From NCBI RefSeq assembly GCF_009183815.1, contig NZ_WEHX01000002.1, positions 59,798 to 123,797 on the forward strand: a stretch of 64,000 nucleotides of DNA, written 5' to 3'. How positions within the stretch are numbered: the first letter of the stretch is position 1; each line of letters begins with the position of its first letter. Origin of the DNA: Sutterella seckii (GTDB lineage: Bacteria; Pseudomonadota; Gammaproteobacteria; Burkholderiales; Burkholderiaceae_F). The notes beneath the pieces were generated by a model. It saw nothing but the letters and a program-made list of their open reading frames with translations. It was not told where the DNA came from and did no database searches. A program made the position numbers and the translations under genes. Shown in pieces: positions 1 through 8,533 of this stretch.

Positions 1-879
1 GACGCGGTTGCCGCCACGCAGGACCGAAACGTCGAAAAGGCCTTCATCGAAAGCGCGGGCGTTCCGACCGCACCCCACAAGGCCGTCCGCACTCTGGACG
101 ACGTGAATGCCCTTGAGGATTCTCTCTTCCCCGGCATTCTGAAGACCGCGCGCCTCGGCTACGACGGCAAGGGGCAGGCCCGCGTCGGCTCCCGCGAGGA
201 AGCGCTCGCCGCCTGGGAAAAATTCGGCCGCACCGAATGCGTCTTTGAAAAGCGCCTTAATCTCAAGACGGAAGTCTCGGTCATCATCTGCCGCAATCCG
301 CAGGGCGAAACCGTCGTCTTCCCCGTCTGCGAAAACCATCACAGAAACGGCATCCTCGCCTACACCGTGATGCCTGCCAGAATCGACGAAGCGCTCGCCC
401 GGAAGGCGCAGCAGTTTGCGCGCCAGATTGCCGACGAACTGAAGTACGTGGGCGTACTCTGCGTCGAGCTTTTCGTGCTCGAGGACGGCACCGTCCTTGC
501 CAACGAACTTGCTCCGCGCCCGCACAATTCCGGCCACGCGACGATTGAAGCCTGCGCCACCTCGCAGTACGAGGAGCAGGTGCGCGCCATGGCGGGGCTG
601 CCCTTGGGCGACACCACGCAGATTGCCCCCGCGGTGATGCTCAATCTCCTCGGCGACCTCTGGTTCGACGAAAAGGACAACTTGACGACGCCGCCCTGGG
701 AAAAGCTTCTGGCGCTTCCCGGCGTCAAGCTGCACCTCTACGGCAAGGAAGAAGCCCGTCACGCCCGCAAGATGGGCCACGTCACGGTGCTCGGCCGCAC
801 GCTCGACGAAGCGCTCGCCCGCGCGCATGAGGCGGCATGCATCCTCGGTCTTCCTTTCTCTCAAGAGCTCGCGCAATGA
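1..879 (+). CDS. purK: PurK, 5-(carboxyamino)imidazole ribonucleotide synthase, 5' end outside window
   Basis: ATP-grasp enzyme of purine synthesis that carboxylates aminoimidazole ribonucleotide with ATP and bicarbonate for PurE. The reading frame is open from base 1 and starts upstream of the window; the first visible residues include the ATP-grasp stretch QDRNVEKAF. Typical PurK segments follow: YDGKGQ (ATP-binding loop), ENHHRNGIL, GVLCVELF and the metal/ATP site NELAPRPHNSGH. The C-terminal PurK domain (LLGDLW, HLYGKEEARHARKMGH) is complete. The stop overlaps the next start as ATGA, so the two genes are translationally coupled. purE would be expected upstream. Only the N-terminus is missing. 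Confidence 0.95.
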   Translation, partial: DAVAATQDRNVEKAFIESAGVPTAPHKAVRTLDDVNALEDSLFPGILKTARLGYDGKGQARVGSREEALAAWEKFGRTECVFEKRLNLKTEVSVIICRNPQGETVVFPVCENHHRNGILAYTVMPARIDEALARKAQQFARQIADELKYVGVLCVELFVLEDGTVLANELAPRPHNSGHATIEACATSQYEEQVRAMAGLPLGDTTQIAPAVMLNLLGDLWFDEKDNLTTPPWEKLLALPGVKLHLYGKEEARHARKMGHVTVLGRTLDEALARAHEAACILGLPFSQELAQ

Positions 880-1868
880 CCGTTCCCGCAATTGATCAGA
901 AGGCAATTGCAGAAGCCGTCCGCATCCTTGATGCGGGCGGCCTCGTTGCGATGCCGACAGAAACCGTCTACGGGCTCGCGGCCGACGCGGACAACGAAGA
1001 GGCGGTTCTCAATACCTACCGCGCAAAGGGCCGTCCCACCAACCACCCGCTCATCGTCCACGTCGCCTCAGCCGAAGACATCCCGTGGTGGGCCGAATCC
1101 ACACCGGAAGCGGAGGCGCTCGCGCGCCGCTACTGGCCGGGGCCCCTCACGCTCGTTCTCAAGAAGAAGCCCCGCTGCGGCCTCTGGGTAACGGGAGGTC
1201 AGGACACGGTGGCGCTCCGCTGCCCCTCGCATCCCTGGGCGCATGCGCTCCTCAAGGCCTTCGGCGGCCCGAAGCACCGCGGGCTCACGGCTCCCTCGGC
1301 CAATTCCTTCGGCCGCATCAGTCCGTCCTGCGCGCGCCACGTCGCCAACGATCTCGGCGTCAAGCCCGCGGGCAAGCTCGACATGATTCTCGACGGCGGC
1401 ACCTGCGAATACGGCATTGAGTCGACAATGCTCAATCTGTCCTCCGGACGCCCCGAGATTCTGCGCCACGGCGTCATCACGCGCGAAATGCTCGAGGAAG
1501 CGCTCGGCTGCGAAGTGCCCGATGCCGGAAAAGATGCGCCCAGGGCTTCCGGGCGCCTCAAGAGCCACTATGCGCCGAAAACCAAGGCAGAGCTCCTCCC
1601 TGAGGAAGCGCTCATTCTCCGGGCAAAGGCGCTCTCTGACGAGGGACTCCGTCTCGCCGTCATGGCGCCCGAACGCCTGAAGGCAAAGCTTCCCGAAGTC
1701 GCTACCTTCATCTCCGCACCCGACAGCGCCCTTTCCTACGGCGCATTTCTGTACGAAGCGCTCCACGAGCTCGATGCCGCGCACGCAGACCGGATCCTCA
1801 TTGCGGCGCCTCCGTCGACTCCCGAATGGGCTGCAGTGGATGATCGACTCGGTCGGGCAACGGCTTGA
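876..1868 (+). CDS. tsaC: Threonylcarbamoyl-AMP synthase, Sua5 type
   Basis: Makes L-threonylcarbamoyl-AMP from threonine, bicarbonate and ATP, the first step of t6A37 tRNA modification. The start at 876 overlaps the purK stop (ATGA). The protein is 330 residues, the length of the two-domain Sua5 form rather than the ~190-residue TsaC. The N-terminal YrdC domain carries PTETVYGLAADA, KGRPTNHPLIVHV, WPGPLTLVL and APSANSFG. A linker with SGRLKSHYAP, the usual Sua5 linker motif, leads to the C-terminal Sua5 domain (about 235-330). A frame extension 13 codons upstream lies inside purK and was rejected in favour of the coupled start. Confidence 0.93.
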   Translation: MTVPAIDQKAIAEAVRILDAGGLVAMPTETVYGLAADADNEEAVLNTYRAKGRPTNHPLIVHVASAEDIPWWAESTPEAEALARRYWPGPLTLVLKKKPRCGLWVTGGQDTVALRCPSHPWAHALLKAFGGPKHRGLTAPSANSFGRISPSCARHVANDLGVKPAGKLDMILDGGTCEYGIESTMLNLSSGRPEILRHGVITREMLEEALGCEVPDAGKDAPRASGRLKSHYAPKTKAELLPEEALILRAKALSDEGLRLAVMAPERLKAKLPEVATFISAPDSALSYGAFLYEALHELDAAHADRILIAAPPSTPEWAAVDDRLGRATA

Positions 1869-1911
1869 ATCGATTGAGTAAACTGAAATAAATTCATTTT
1901 TCGAGACATCC

Positions 1912-2265
1912 ATGATTCAGATCTATGGCATTCCAACCTGCGGTTCGGTAAAGAAGGCGATCGCCTGGGCCCGTGAAGCGGGCGTGGAATTCACCTTCCA
2001 CAACTTCCGTACGGAAGCGCCGACGGACGAACTCCTCTCGGGGTGGCTGAAGGACATTCCGGCAGCAAAGCTCGCCAATACAGCCGGCCCGACGTGGCGC
2101 AAGATTGATCCGGAAATCCGCGAAGCAGCCAAGGCCAATCCCGACATGCTCAAAACCCTCATGCTTTCGACGCCGCTTCTCATCAAGCGGCCCGTGATCG
2201 TCTGGGCGGACGGCTCGGCCACCTCGGGCGTTGATGAAGCGCTCTGGAAGACGAAGGCCGTCTGA
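1912..2265 (+). CDS. ArsC/Spx-family reductase-like protein (YffB type)
   Basis: Small thioredoxin-fold protein of 117 residues related to arsenate reductase ArsC and to YffB/Spx. It begins MIQIYGIPTCGSVKKA, with one cysteine at the ArsC active-site position and the usual VKKA following it. Further family segments are FHNFR near 37-41, and TPLLIKRPVI near 93-102, which matches the conserved ArsC stretch with cis-proline. There is no second cysteine next to the first, so it is not a CXXC Spx. The substrate is unknown; arsenate reduction should not be assumed, because no ars genes are nearby. It lies 43 bases after tsaC with no clear terminator between. Confidence 0.85.
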   Translation: MIQIYGIPTCGSVKKAIAWAREAGVEFTFHNFRTEAPTDELLSGWLKDIPAAKLANTAGPTWRKIDPEIREAAKANPDMLKTLMLSTPLLIKRPVIVWADGSATSGVDEALWKTKAV

Positions 2266-2298
2266 CGGCCCGCCGGCATTCAAAGGGAAGCGCCCTCC

Positions 2299-3207
2299 GT
2301 GCTGAAGGAACTCAAGTCATCGCTCGCGAATCCGGGACCAGTGCTCCCGTTTCTCGCCCTGGTGGCCGCAACCGGCTTCTGGGGGAGCTCGTTTCTCACG
2401 GTCGCCGAGGCGCTTTCCGAAACGGATCCCTTCACGCTCGTCTTCATGCGCTTCTTCCTCGGAACGCTCGTCCTCGCGGCGATCCTTCGGAAAACGCTTC
2501 GCGCGATTCCCTCCCGCACCTGGAAAATGGGAGCCGTAAGCGGCCTCGTCATCTACGGCTCCTACCTGTTCAACTGCGCCGGGCTCATGACGACGATGAG
2601 CTCGATGGCGGGATTTCTTACGGCGCTTTACGTGCTGATCACGCCGTTTCTTTTCTGGCTGATTGTCGGCAAGCGCCCGGACATCTGCGCCTTTCTGGGT
2701 TCTGGCACCGCCTTCCTCGGCCTCGTTCTCCTTGCCGACCCGTTTTCGCTTTCGCCCGAAACCGGTCTCGGCGAATGGATGATCATTCTTTCGGCTTTTC
2801 TTTCCGCGCTTGAAATCATCCTGATGGGGCGCTTTGCGCCCTACTGCAAAGCAGCGGAAATCTGCTTCACGCAGCTTTTCTTTGTTGCCCTCTATTCCGG
2901 CATCGGGTCGCTTGCCGCGCACTGGGCCATGCCGTCCCTTACGCCGACGGTGTTTTCTGCCGGACTCATGCTTGCCGTCCTCTGGCTCGCGACGATCCTT
3001 TCCTGCGCGCAGTTTCTCCTCGCCTGGGGGCAGAAATTCGTTCCGCCCGCTCAGGCGGCCGTCATCTTTTCGCTCGAAAGCGTCTTTGCCGCCATCATCG
3101 GATGGCTTGCAGGCGAGCGCCTCGGGTTCTGGGGCTTCGCGGGGGGCGGCCTGATCGTGGCCGGCATCCTGCTCACGGAATGGAAGCGCCTTCTTTCATC
3201 GAAATAA
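2299..3207 (+). CDS. EamA/DMT-family inner-membrane permease
   Basis: Drug/metabolite transporter superfamily protein, 302 residues, with about ten hydrophobic segments arranged as two EamA repeats. The first repeat opens with FWGSSFLTVAEAL, the usual WG-S start of EamA domains, and the second with the VIFSLESVFAAIIGW block near the C-terminus that is highly conserved in this family. A GTG start at 2299 is preceded by AAGGGAAG at 2283-2290. The substrate cannot be predicted. The stop is 3 bases before the murI ATG, so the two are probably cotranscribed. Confidence 0.88.
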   Translation: MLKELKSSLANPGPVLPFLALVAATGFWGSSFLTVAEALSETDPFTLVFMRFFLGTLVLAAILRKTLRAIPSRTWKMGAVSGLVIYGSYLFNCAGLMTTMSSMAGFLTALYVLITPFLFWLIVGKRPDICAFLGSGTAFLGLVLLADPFSLSPETGLGEWMIILSAFLSALEIILMGRFAPYCKAAEICFTQLFFVALYSGIGSLAAHWAMPSLTPTVFSAGLMLAVLWLATILSCAQFLLAWGQKFVPPAQAAVIFSLESVFAAIIGWLAGERLGFWGFAGGGLIVAGILLTEWKRLLSSK

Positions 3208-3210
3208 CAA

Positions 3211-4047
3211 ATGACGAGCGAACTTCCCATCGGCATCCTCGACTCAGGATTCGGCGGCCTTTCCGTCGCGCGTGCGGTGAGAGCCCGTTTTCCGGGAGAG
3301 CGCATCCTTTTTGCCGCCGACTGCGCCTATGCGCCTTACGGCGACCGGGATGAGAGCTACATCATGGAGCGCCTCGAACGGATCATCGGCTACCTGACGG
3401 ATAGAAACGTCAAGGCAATCGTGTTTGCCTGCAATACGGCAACCGCAGTCGGCGTGAAGACCTTTCGCGAACGGCTCTCCATTCCCATCATCGGGATCGA
3501 ACCTGCCGTTTTCCCGGCCGTCCGCCATACACGGCAGGGCGTCGTCGGCGTTCTCGCAACCACGACGACCATCCGGAGCCGCAAATACGCCGAAGTGCGC
3601 GAACGCGCGCTCGAATGGGCGGCCGTCAGCCGCCCGATGAAGGTGGAGGTGCTCGACATGCCCTGCCCCGGGCTCATGGAGTGCGTCGAACGCGGGGATT
3701 TTGGTTCTGAAAAGCTCGAAGCGCTTCTCGAGAAGTATGTCGATCCGCTCGCGCGTGCAGGCGCCGATGAAATCGTCCTCGGCTGCACGCACTATCCCTT
3801 CCTCGCGAACGCGATCAGCAGGCACGCTAAGGGCGCGCACCTCATTGATCCCGCCCCGGCCGTTGCCGAACAGCTCGGAAGGCGCCTGGCAGACCTCGAT
3901 CTTCTCGCGCCGGCCTCACCCGATCGCCCGGCGGACGCGGGTGCAGCCCTCGATGAATTCCGGGCAACCGGAGCCGATCCCGGGCGCGAATCCGTTCTGA
4001 GGAGCCTCTGGGGAAAGGATGCGAGGCTCCTCCCGCTTTCCGCCTGA
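3211..4047 (+). CDS. murI: Glutamate racemase
   Basis: Converts L- to D-glutamate for peptidoglycan, using two cysteines as acid/base. Both are visible: FACNTATAVG near residue 75 and VLGCTHYPFL near residue 193. The N-terminal ILDSGFGGLSV and the YAPYGDR motif are diagnostic. At 278 residues it has normal length. It starts 3 bases after the EamA permease and converges with the downstream thioesterase, whose stop is only one base beyond (4047 versus 4049), so no room remains for a separate terminator. Confidence 0.96.
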   Translation: MTSELPIGILDSGFGGLSVARAVRARFPGERILFAADCAYAPYGDRDESYIMERLERIIGYLTDRNVKAIVFACNTATAVGVKTFRERLSIPIIGIEPAVFPAVRHTRQGVVGVLATTTTIRSRKYAEVRERALEWAAVSRPMKVEVLDMPCPGLMECVERGDFGSEKLEALLEKYVDPLARAGADEIVLGCTHYPFLANAISRHAKGAHLIDPAPAVAEQLGRRLADLDLLAPASPDRPADAGAALDEFRATGADPGRESVLRSLWGKDARLLPLSA

Positions 4048-4048
4048 A

Positions 4049-4504
4049 TCAGGACCGGAAGGCGAGGCGCTCGTCCTCCTCTCCGCACACGTAGGGCATC
4101 ATGCGCTCGCGGATCTCGTCGGGGATGGGAGAGGAAACGAAGTTCCCTTCCGTATCGAGACGAACGCAGACCATCGTTTCCACGCAGCGCAGCCGCAGTT
4201 CCTCGCCCTTCGTAATCGTGAAGGCGAATTTGACCGAGCTTGTGCCGAGCTTCTCGATCCAGAGACGCGCCGTCACGTCCTCTCCGGGGCGAGAAGGCGA
4301 CACAAAGTCGGTGTGCACGCCCACAACGGGGAAGCCCACGCCGAAGCGGCGGATTTCAATGAAGCCCACCTTCAGGACTTCATGAAGGTAATCCTCGTGA
4401 AACTTGTTGAGGAGCACGTAGTAGGTCGGGTGATAGACGATCCCGGCAGGGTCGCAGTCGCCGAAATGAATGCGGATGGTCTTTTCAAAAACCTGATGAG
4501 CCAT
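4049..4504 (-). CDS. Acyl-CoA thioesterase, 4-hydroxybenzoyl-CoA thioesterase/YbgC-like
   Basis: Single hotdog-fold domain of 151 residues. The signature FGDCDPAGIVYHPTYY near residues 14-29 contains the Asp that acts as the catalytic residue in Pseudomonas 4-hydroxybenzoyl-CoA thioesterase and YbgC. VGVHTDFVSPSRPGEDV fits the central helix and strand of the fold. The natural acyl-CoA is unknown; no tol-pal genes (the YbgC context) or aromatic degradation genes are adjacent, so a general hydrolase role is as likely. It lies downstream of kynB on the same strand with a 39-base gap. Confidence 0.85.
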   Translation of the reverse strand: MAHQVFEKTIRIHFGDCDPAGIVYHPTYYVLLNKFHEDYLHEVLKVGFIEIRRFGVGFPVVGVHTDFVSPSRPGEDVTARLWIEKLGTSSVKFAFTITKGEELRLRCVETMVCVRLDTEGNFVSSPIPDEIRERMMPYVCGEEDERLAFRS

Positions 4505-4543
4505 GATTGAGTCGGAGCGTTTGTAAAGGGAATAAAAAGGAAA

Positions 4544-5185
4544 TCAGATGCGAGAGGAGAGCGAACGGAGAATGGCGCGGACGGGACTCGCCTCAACGCC
4601 CTTCAGGGGGAGCGGGAGCGCAATCAGCTCGTATTCGCCTCCCGGGACATCGGAAAGGTCAAGATTCTCGAGAATCGTCATCCGGTTCGCGAGCGCAATT
4701 CTGTGCGAAACGAGAAGTTCGCTTTCAGCCGGATCAACGCTCGGCGCGTCGGTGCCGACCAACGCCACGCCTTCCTCTGCGAGGCGCCGGATGAGCGCAG
4801 GAGAAAGCGCTCTGAAGTCGGGCGTCCAGGCAGCCGGGCGCTTGGCGCGCGTCTTGAAAAGAATGCGTGCGGGAAACGTGTTCGCCGTGAGCGCTTCCGG
4901 GCCGATTGCGTCGGACGAAGCCTCATGCGAGAGGTCAATTACGAGCGCGCGGCCGATGAATGTCTCGAGCCTCAGGGAGGCGACGTCGTCCGCGCTGCTG
5001 TCGAGGTGGAGCGGCGCATCCGCATGAGCGCCGTCATGGGGCGTCAGGGTGATTTCCGAGACATTGGCGCCCGCGCCCTCTTCAAGCCTTGAGATCCAGC
5101 GCACGGCAAAGGGCGTATCGCCCGGGAATACCGGCGTTCCGGCATCAAGCGGCGGCGTGATGTCCCAGATTCTTCGCTTCTGCAT
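4544..5185 (-). CDS. kynB: Kynurenine formamidase (arylformamidase), KynB type
   Basis: Cyclase-family metal hydrolase that removes formate from N-formylkynurenine. The metal-binding motif appears as HDGAHADAPLH near residues 49-59. The ILENLDLSDVPGGEYEL block close to the end and LVGTDAPSVDP are typical of bacterial KynB rather than of generic cyclases. At 213 residues the length is normal. No tryptophan dioxygenase or kynureninase lies in the window, so a full kynurenine pathway cannot be claimed and a related cyclase-family substrate remains possible. It is transcribed toward the thioesterase. Confidence 0.85.
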   Translation of the reverse strand: MQKRRIWDITPPLDAGTPVFPGDTPFAVRWISRLEEGAGANVSEITLTPHDGAHADAPLHLDSSADDVASLRLETFIGRALVIDLSHEASSDAIGPEALTANTFPARILFKTRAKRPAAWTPDFRALSPALIRRLAEEGVALVGTDAPSVDPAESELLVSHRIALANRMTILENLDLSDVPGGEYELIALPLPLKGVEASPVRAILRSLSSRI

Positions 5186-5365
5186 GGTGCTTTGCGACCT
5201 CTCACAAAAGAAACGGAAAACAAAAAACGCTTACAAGAAGCGTGCCGACGATTTTAGGTCAGAGGGCTGAAAGGCTTCCTATACTGCCATGCACGTTTTT
5301 TGGGGGATCCCGGACGCATGCATTGCGCTTAATAGAGCTTCCCCCGACTTTAGAGGACTTGACTC

Positions 5366-5911
5366 ATGAAGAACTCTGATTTTCTAAATATCCTGCAGTC
5401 CCGGCGCTCTCAGGGCCCGAAGATGCAGAAGGCTCCGGCTCCTTCCGAGGAGGTTCTTGAGGCCGCAGCGCTTGCCGCGCGCGCCGCGCCTTCGCACAAT
5501 CCTGCATTTCCTGTGCGCTTTGTCGTCGCCGATTCCCGCGAAAAGCTCGCCGACATTTTCGAAGCGGCCCTCGGGCCTGACGCCGATCAGGCCATGCGGG
5601 AGCGCGCCAGAAGCAAGGCGCTCAAGGGCGAATGCGCGATTCTCGTGATCGGCCCGAAGCCCTCGCACGACACGCCCGCCTGGATGGACCGCGAAAATCT
5701 GATGACGGCAGGCGGCGCGCTCACGAATTTCCTCAACGTCCTCTGGGCGGAAGGGTTTGCAGCCAAGACCGTGACCTCGCGCGAAATCACGGATCCTCAG
5801 GGACTCTTCGACCCTGAAACCGAAAGGCTTCTCTGCTTCATTCTCTGCGGCACGCAGGCCGCTCCCGCGGAGCCGCGCCCCGCTTCGCCCTCTATCCTAT
5901 CGCGCTGGTAG
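5366..5911 (+). CDS. Nitroreductase family protein, YdjA-like
   Basis: FMN-dependent nitroreductase-fold protein of 181 residues, the short single-domain YdjA type. It starts with an LQSRRSQGPKM segment equivalent to the FMN-phosphate binding RRS loop, followed by AARAAPSHNPAFPVRFVV, which corresponds to the RAPDHGxLxPWRF stretch of YdjA. The middle block MTAGGALTNFLNVLWAEGF is the usual dimer/FMN helix. The physiological substrate is unknown. Its 3' end overlaps the convergent DUF72 gene by 20 bases. Confidence 0.82.
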   Translation: MKNSDFLNILQSRRSQGPKMQKAPAPSEEVLEAAALAARAAPSHNPAFPVRFVVADSREKLADIFEAALGPDADQAMRERARSKALKGECAILVIGPKPSHDTPAWMDRENLMTAGGALTNFLNVLWAEGFAAKTVTSREITDPQGLFDPETERLLCFILCGTQAAPAEPRPASPSILSRW

Positions 5912-6959
5912 AGATCGGCCGATCCTCCTCAAGGATGTGGTCCGCGATCTCGGCGATTTTCCTCACCGTCACGGGCGCACAGCCTTCGGCCTTGTTGTTG
6001 ACGGCAAGGTAGCTCTCTTTTCCGCTCCTTGCCGCCCGCACGATAAGGGAGGCAATGAGCGCCCGGGTCGCCGGGTCGGCCGCATGAATGGCGTCAAAGG
6101 GCGTCCATGCGGCCTTCGCCGTATCGTAAAAGCGGTGCGCCGCAAGCGACCAGCGGACGATAAGCGGCCCCTTCATCCTCCAGTCTCCCGCATCCTCGCC
6201 CCCGGCATCCATGAAGCGGAGCGCCTCGGTCTGGCGCCGGATGCCCGGCATCGCCGGATGGAGCCCGATCACAGGGCGCACGCCCGCCTCTCTCAGACGC
6301 TTCATCATGCGGGGCGTCAGAAGTTCATAGTTGCGGAATTCCGCCGCAAGAAGAAGCCCCGCGCCCGGCGCCTGAAGCGCATTGAGAAATGCCCCGATTT
6401 TTTCAATGAGCGCAACTCTTGACTCGGTGGTTCTCAATTCCGAATGCGGAAGCGGCGAAAACTGAAAAACGAGCGGTCCGCATTTTTTGCCGAGCCCCAT
6501 GCGCACGGGCCCAAGGAAGCGCTCCGCCGCAGCATGCACATCGAGAAAGAGCGGATTGGGGCCCGTGGGGATTCCCCGGTCATTGCGCAGATAAGGGTCC
6601 GTCACATCCCTCGGCGCCTTCACGAGAAAGCGGAAGTCCTCGGGCACCTGTCTCGCGAAGGCGGCAAAAGCTGAGGCCGAGAGCGGCCGGTAGAAATTTC
6701 TGTCGAGCCCCACCGTTCTGAATAAAGGCGAGGCGCTGTAGGCCGCGAGCCCATCCGCGGCAAGATGATCGAGGCCGCTGCCGCGGCTCCAGACGATGCC
6801 GCGCCAGCCGGGAAAATTCCAGCTTGAAGTACCGAGACGAATGGATGAAGGGAGCCTCTGCATCATCTCCTTCAACGCGGCGTCCGCCGGCTGCGGGAAT
6901 ACCGGAGCGCTCTCTGGCGGCGCATCATCAAAGAGCCCGGACGAATTCTCGGTCATCAT
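5892..6959 (-). CDS. DUF72 (YecE-like) TIM-barrel protein
   Basis: DUF72 family protein of unknown biochemical function. The core begins with IRLGTSSWNFPGWRG, the normal opening of the family, and includes NFYRPLSASAF and FRFLVKAPRDVTDP. The chosen start at 6959 (tandem ATG ATG at 6959 and 6956) gives about 355 residues. The same frame is open up to an ATG at 7043, but that start sits inside a sequence with a TATAGT element, so the longer form is less likely. The 3' end overlaps the preceding nitroreductase gene. No partner gene suggests a function. Confidence 0.8.
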   Translation of the reverse strand: MMTENSSGLFDDAPPESAPVFPQPADAALKEMMQRLPSSIRLGTSSWNFPGWRGIVWSRGSGLDHLAADGLAAYSASPLFRTVGLDRNFYRPLSASAFAAFARQVPEDFRFLVKAPRDVTDPYLRNDRGIPTGPNPLFLDVHAAAERFLGPVRMGLGKKCGPLVFQFSPLPHSELRTTESRVALIEKIGAFLNALQAPGAGLLLAAEFRNYELLTPRMMKRLREAGVRPVIGLHPAMPGIRRQTEALRFMDAGGEDAGDWRMKGPLIVRWSLAAHRFYDTAKAAWTPFDAIHAADPATRALIASLIVRAARSGKESYLAVNNKAEGCAPVTVRKIAEIADHILEEDRPISTSAIG

Positions 6960-7117
6960 GCTCGAAGCCCTCAGAAAAAAGTTGTGCGGCAGCGCCTGAG
7001 CCCGGAAAAAGCCGGGTTTTCGATCAGAAAAGCGCTCATTCAACTATATCCGCATGGCACCTGAAATGGCCTAAAATCAATAGATTATTCCTTCAATTTG
7101 TTTTTCTTTGGTTTTGA

Positions 7118-7837
7118 ATGACTTCTATTGCTGAATCGCTTCTTTCACTCGGCCCCGCAATGAGCGGCGCCGCCGACGAGCGCCTCGTCTGGGTGGTGGA
7201 CGATGACGACGTGAGAGAGTCGCTCTCATTTGCGCTTCAGCTGCGCTATAAGACTGCCGCCTTTCCATCGGCGCTTGCCTTTCTTTCGCGCGCGGATCTT
7301 GACCGCCCGGGATGCCTCGTCATTGCCGACGACATGGCCCAGACGGCCTCCGGAAGCATTCAGGACGAACTCGCGAGACTGAGAAGCCCCGTCTCCGTCA
7401 TTTTTCTCACGAAGGAAACAGACCTGCGCACCGCGGTGAAGTACCTTCAGATGGGGGCCGTGAGCGTGCTCGAAAAGCCCGTCGACCCCGAGGAGCTCGA
7501 CCATGCGGTCGACCTCGGCCTCGAGCGCTCCATTCTCCGCGACCGGCGCTACCGCCTCGAACGGCTCTTCGAGACGCTCTCGCGGCGCGAGCGTCAGATC
7601 TTCGTTCTCGTCTGCCAGGGGCTCAGAAACGGCGACATTGCCGAACTCCTCAACCTCTCGCAGCGCACGGTCGAGGTTCACCGCGCGCACATCAGCAGAA
7701 AGCTCGGCAACGCCTCGCCCATCCGGCTTCTCTACGAACTCACCCAGACGCTCGGCGGAAACATCATCAGCGCTGAATTCGACGGCCTCGATCCGCAGAA
7801 GCTCGCTAACGCCATTTCTGCGGGCGAAGCGAGCTGA
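7118..7837 (+). CDS. FixJ/TodT-like response regulator with atypical receiver and LuxR HTH
   Basis: Receiver domain (about 22-135) plus a LuxR-type HTH (about 150-210), 239 residues. The acidic pocket VVDDDD, the switch Thr98 (FLTKET) and Lys120 (LEKPVD) are present. The phospho-accepting Asp is not at its usual place: the stretch CLVIADDMA puts Ala70 where FixJ relatives have the Asp of CLVLDVRMP, with Asp71 and Asp72 one and two residues later. The HTH (LSRRERQIFVLV, SQRTVEVHRAHI, KLG) is intact. No sensor kinase is adjacent. No good ribosome-binding site precedes either ATG (7118 or 7160), so the exact start is uncertain. Confidence 0.85.
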   Translation: MTSIAESLLSLGPAMSGAADERLVWVVDDDDVRESLSFALQLRYKTAAFPSALAFLSRADLDRPGCLVIADDMAQTASGSIQDELARLRSPVSVIFLTKETDLRTAVKYLQMGAVSVLEKPVDPEELDHAVDLGLERSILRDRRYRLERLFETLSRRERQIFVLVCQGLRNGDIAELLNLSQRTVEVHRAHISRKLGNASPIRLLYELTQTLGGNIISAEFDGLDPQKLANAISAGEAS

Positions 7838-7907
7838 GCTCAAGCCGAACGCGCATAAAAGAAGGCCGCCCGGAAGACTAAATCCAGAGCGGCCAATCCC
7901 ACTATAT

Positions 7908-7937
7908 CGGGCGCCCATTCTTTGACCCGGGCGCCCG
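7908..7937. other. GC-rich hairpin between two convergent genes
   Basis: Perfect 9-bp inverted repeat CGGGCGCCC at 7908-7916 and GGGCGCCCG at 7929-7937, with a 12-base loop. It separates the convergent regulator gene and the Spy-like gene. It lacks a T-run on either strand, so it is a weak terminator candidate. A second shorter inverted repeat (GGCCGC/GCGGCC at 7864-7869 and 7889-7894) precedes it. Confidence 0.5.
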
Positions 7938-7957
7938 TTGGAGTCAACTCAAATCGG

Positions 7958-8533
7958 TTAGTAGCCCATCATGCCGCGATGATGCATGCGCGGACCATTC
8001 ATGGGGCAGTCGGGGTTCCCCGGAACGCCGTCCATGCCGGGGCAGCCGGGACCAAAGCCCTGAAAGCCCTGCGGACCGCGGAAGCCGCGATGCATGCCGT
8101 GGCCGGCGTGCTGCTGCTCAAAGCTCTCGAGCACGTACTTCTGTTCGGGAGAGAGCACCTTGAAGAGTTCCGTACGGGCGGCCACAGCCTTCTCAAGCAG
8201 ATCCGCGCGGACCTTGGCCACCTGGGCGCGGCGCTCGAGGCGGCTCTGTTCATCGACGGCGGGCTTGTCGAACTGCACGCCCGGCATCATATCAAGCGCC
8301 GTGCGGGCGTCGACATAGGCCTTCCAGGCGCCCTGCTGCTCAGGCGTAATCGTTACGAGGCGAGCCACGGCTTCCCAGCCGGCCGCCTGATAGTCCTGCG
8401 AAGCATAGCCCGCGCAGGGCATGCCGTCGCGGAACTGACCATCATGGTGCCAGGGGCCTGCAATGGCGGCGGTGCCGACGCAAAGCGCTCCGACAGCGGC
8501 AAGCGACGCGATGATCTTGTGACTCTTTTTCAT
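7958..8533 (-). CDS. Periplasmic Spy/CpxP-like LTXXQ-family protein
   Basis: 191-residue secreted protein with a clear signal peptide (KK start, hydrophobic core, cleavage after AAIAG near 26). Two LTXXQ-type motifs appear as ITPEQQGAW and LSPEQKYVLE, separated by a charged helix with LERRAQVAKVRADLLEKAV, which is the Spy/CpxP helical hairpin layout. The C-terminal ~50 residues are rich in Gly, Met, His, Pro and Phe (HGMHRGFRG..., ending MHHRGMMGY) and could bind metal. The likely role is periplasmic chaperoning or envelope or metal stress, by family only. A GAGGAG ribosome-binding site precedes the ATG. Confidence 0.82.
   Translation of the reverse strand: MKKSHKIIASLAAVGALCVGTAAIAGPWHHDGQFRDGMPCAGYASQDYQAAGWEAVARLVTITPEQQGAWKAYVDARTALDMMPGVQFDKPAVDEQSRLERRAQVAKVRADLLEKAVAARTELFKVLSPEQKYVLESFEQQHAGHGMHRGFRGPQGFQGFGPGCPGMDGVPGNPDCPMNGPRMHHRGMMGY

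Noticed and set aside
1912..2265. Arsenate reductase function for the ArsC-like protein
   Set aside because: Only the fold and one cysteine support it; no arsR, arsB or other arsenic genes nearby.
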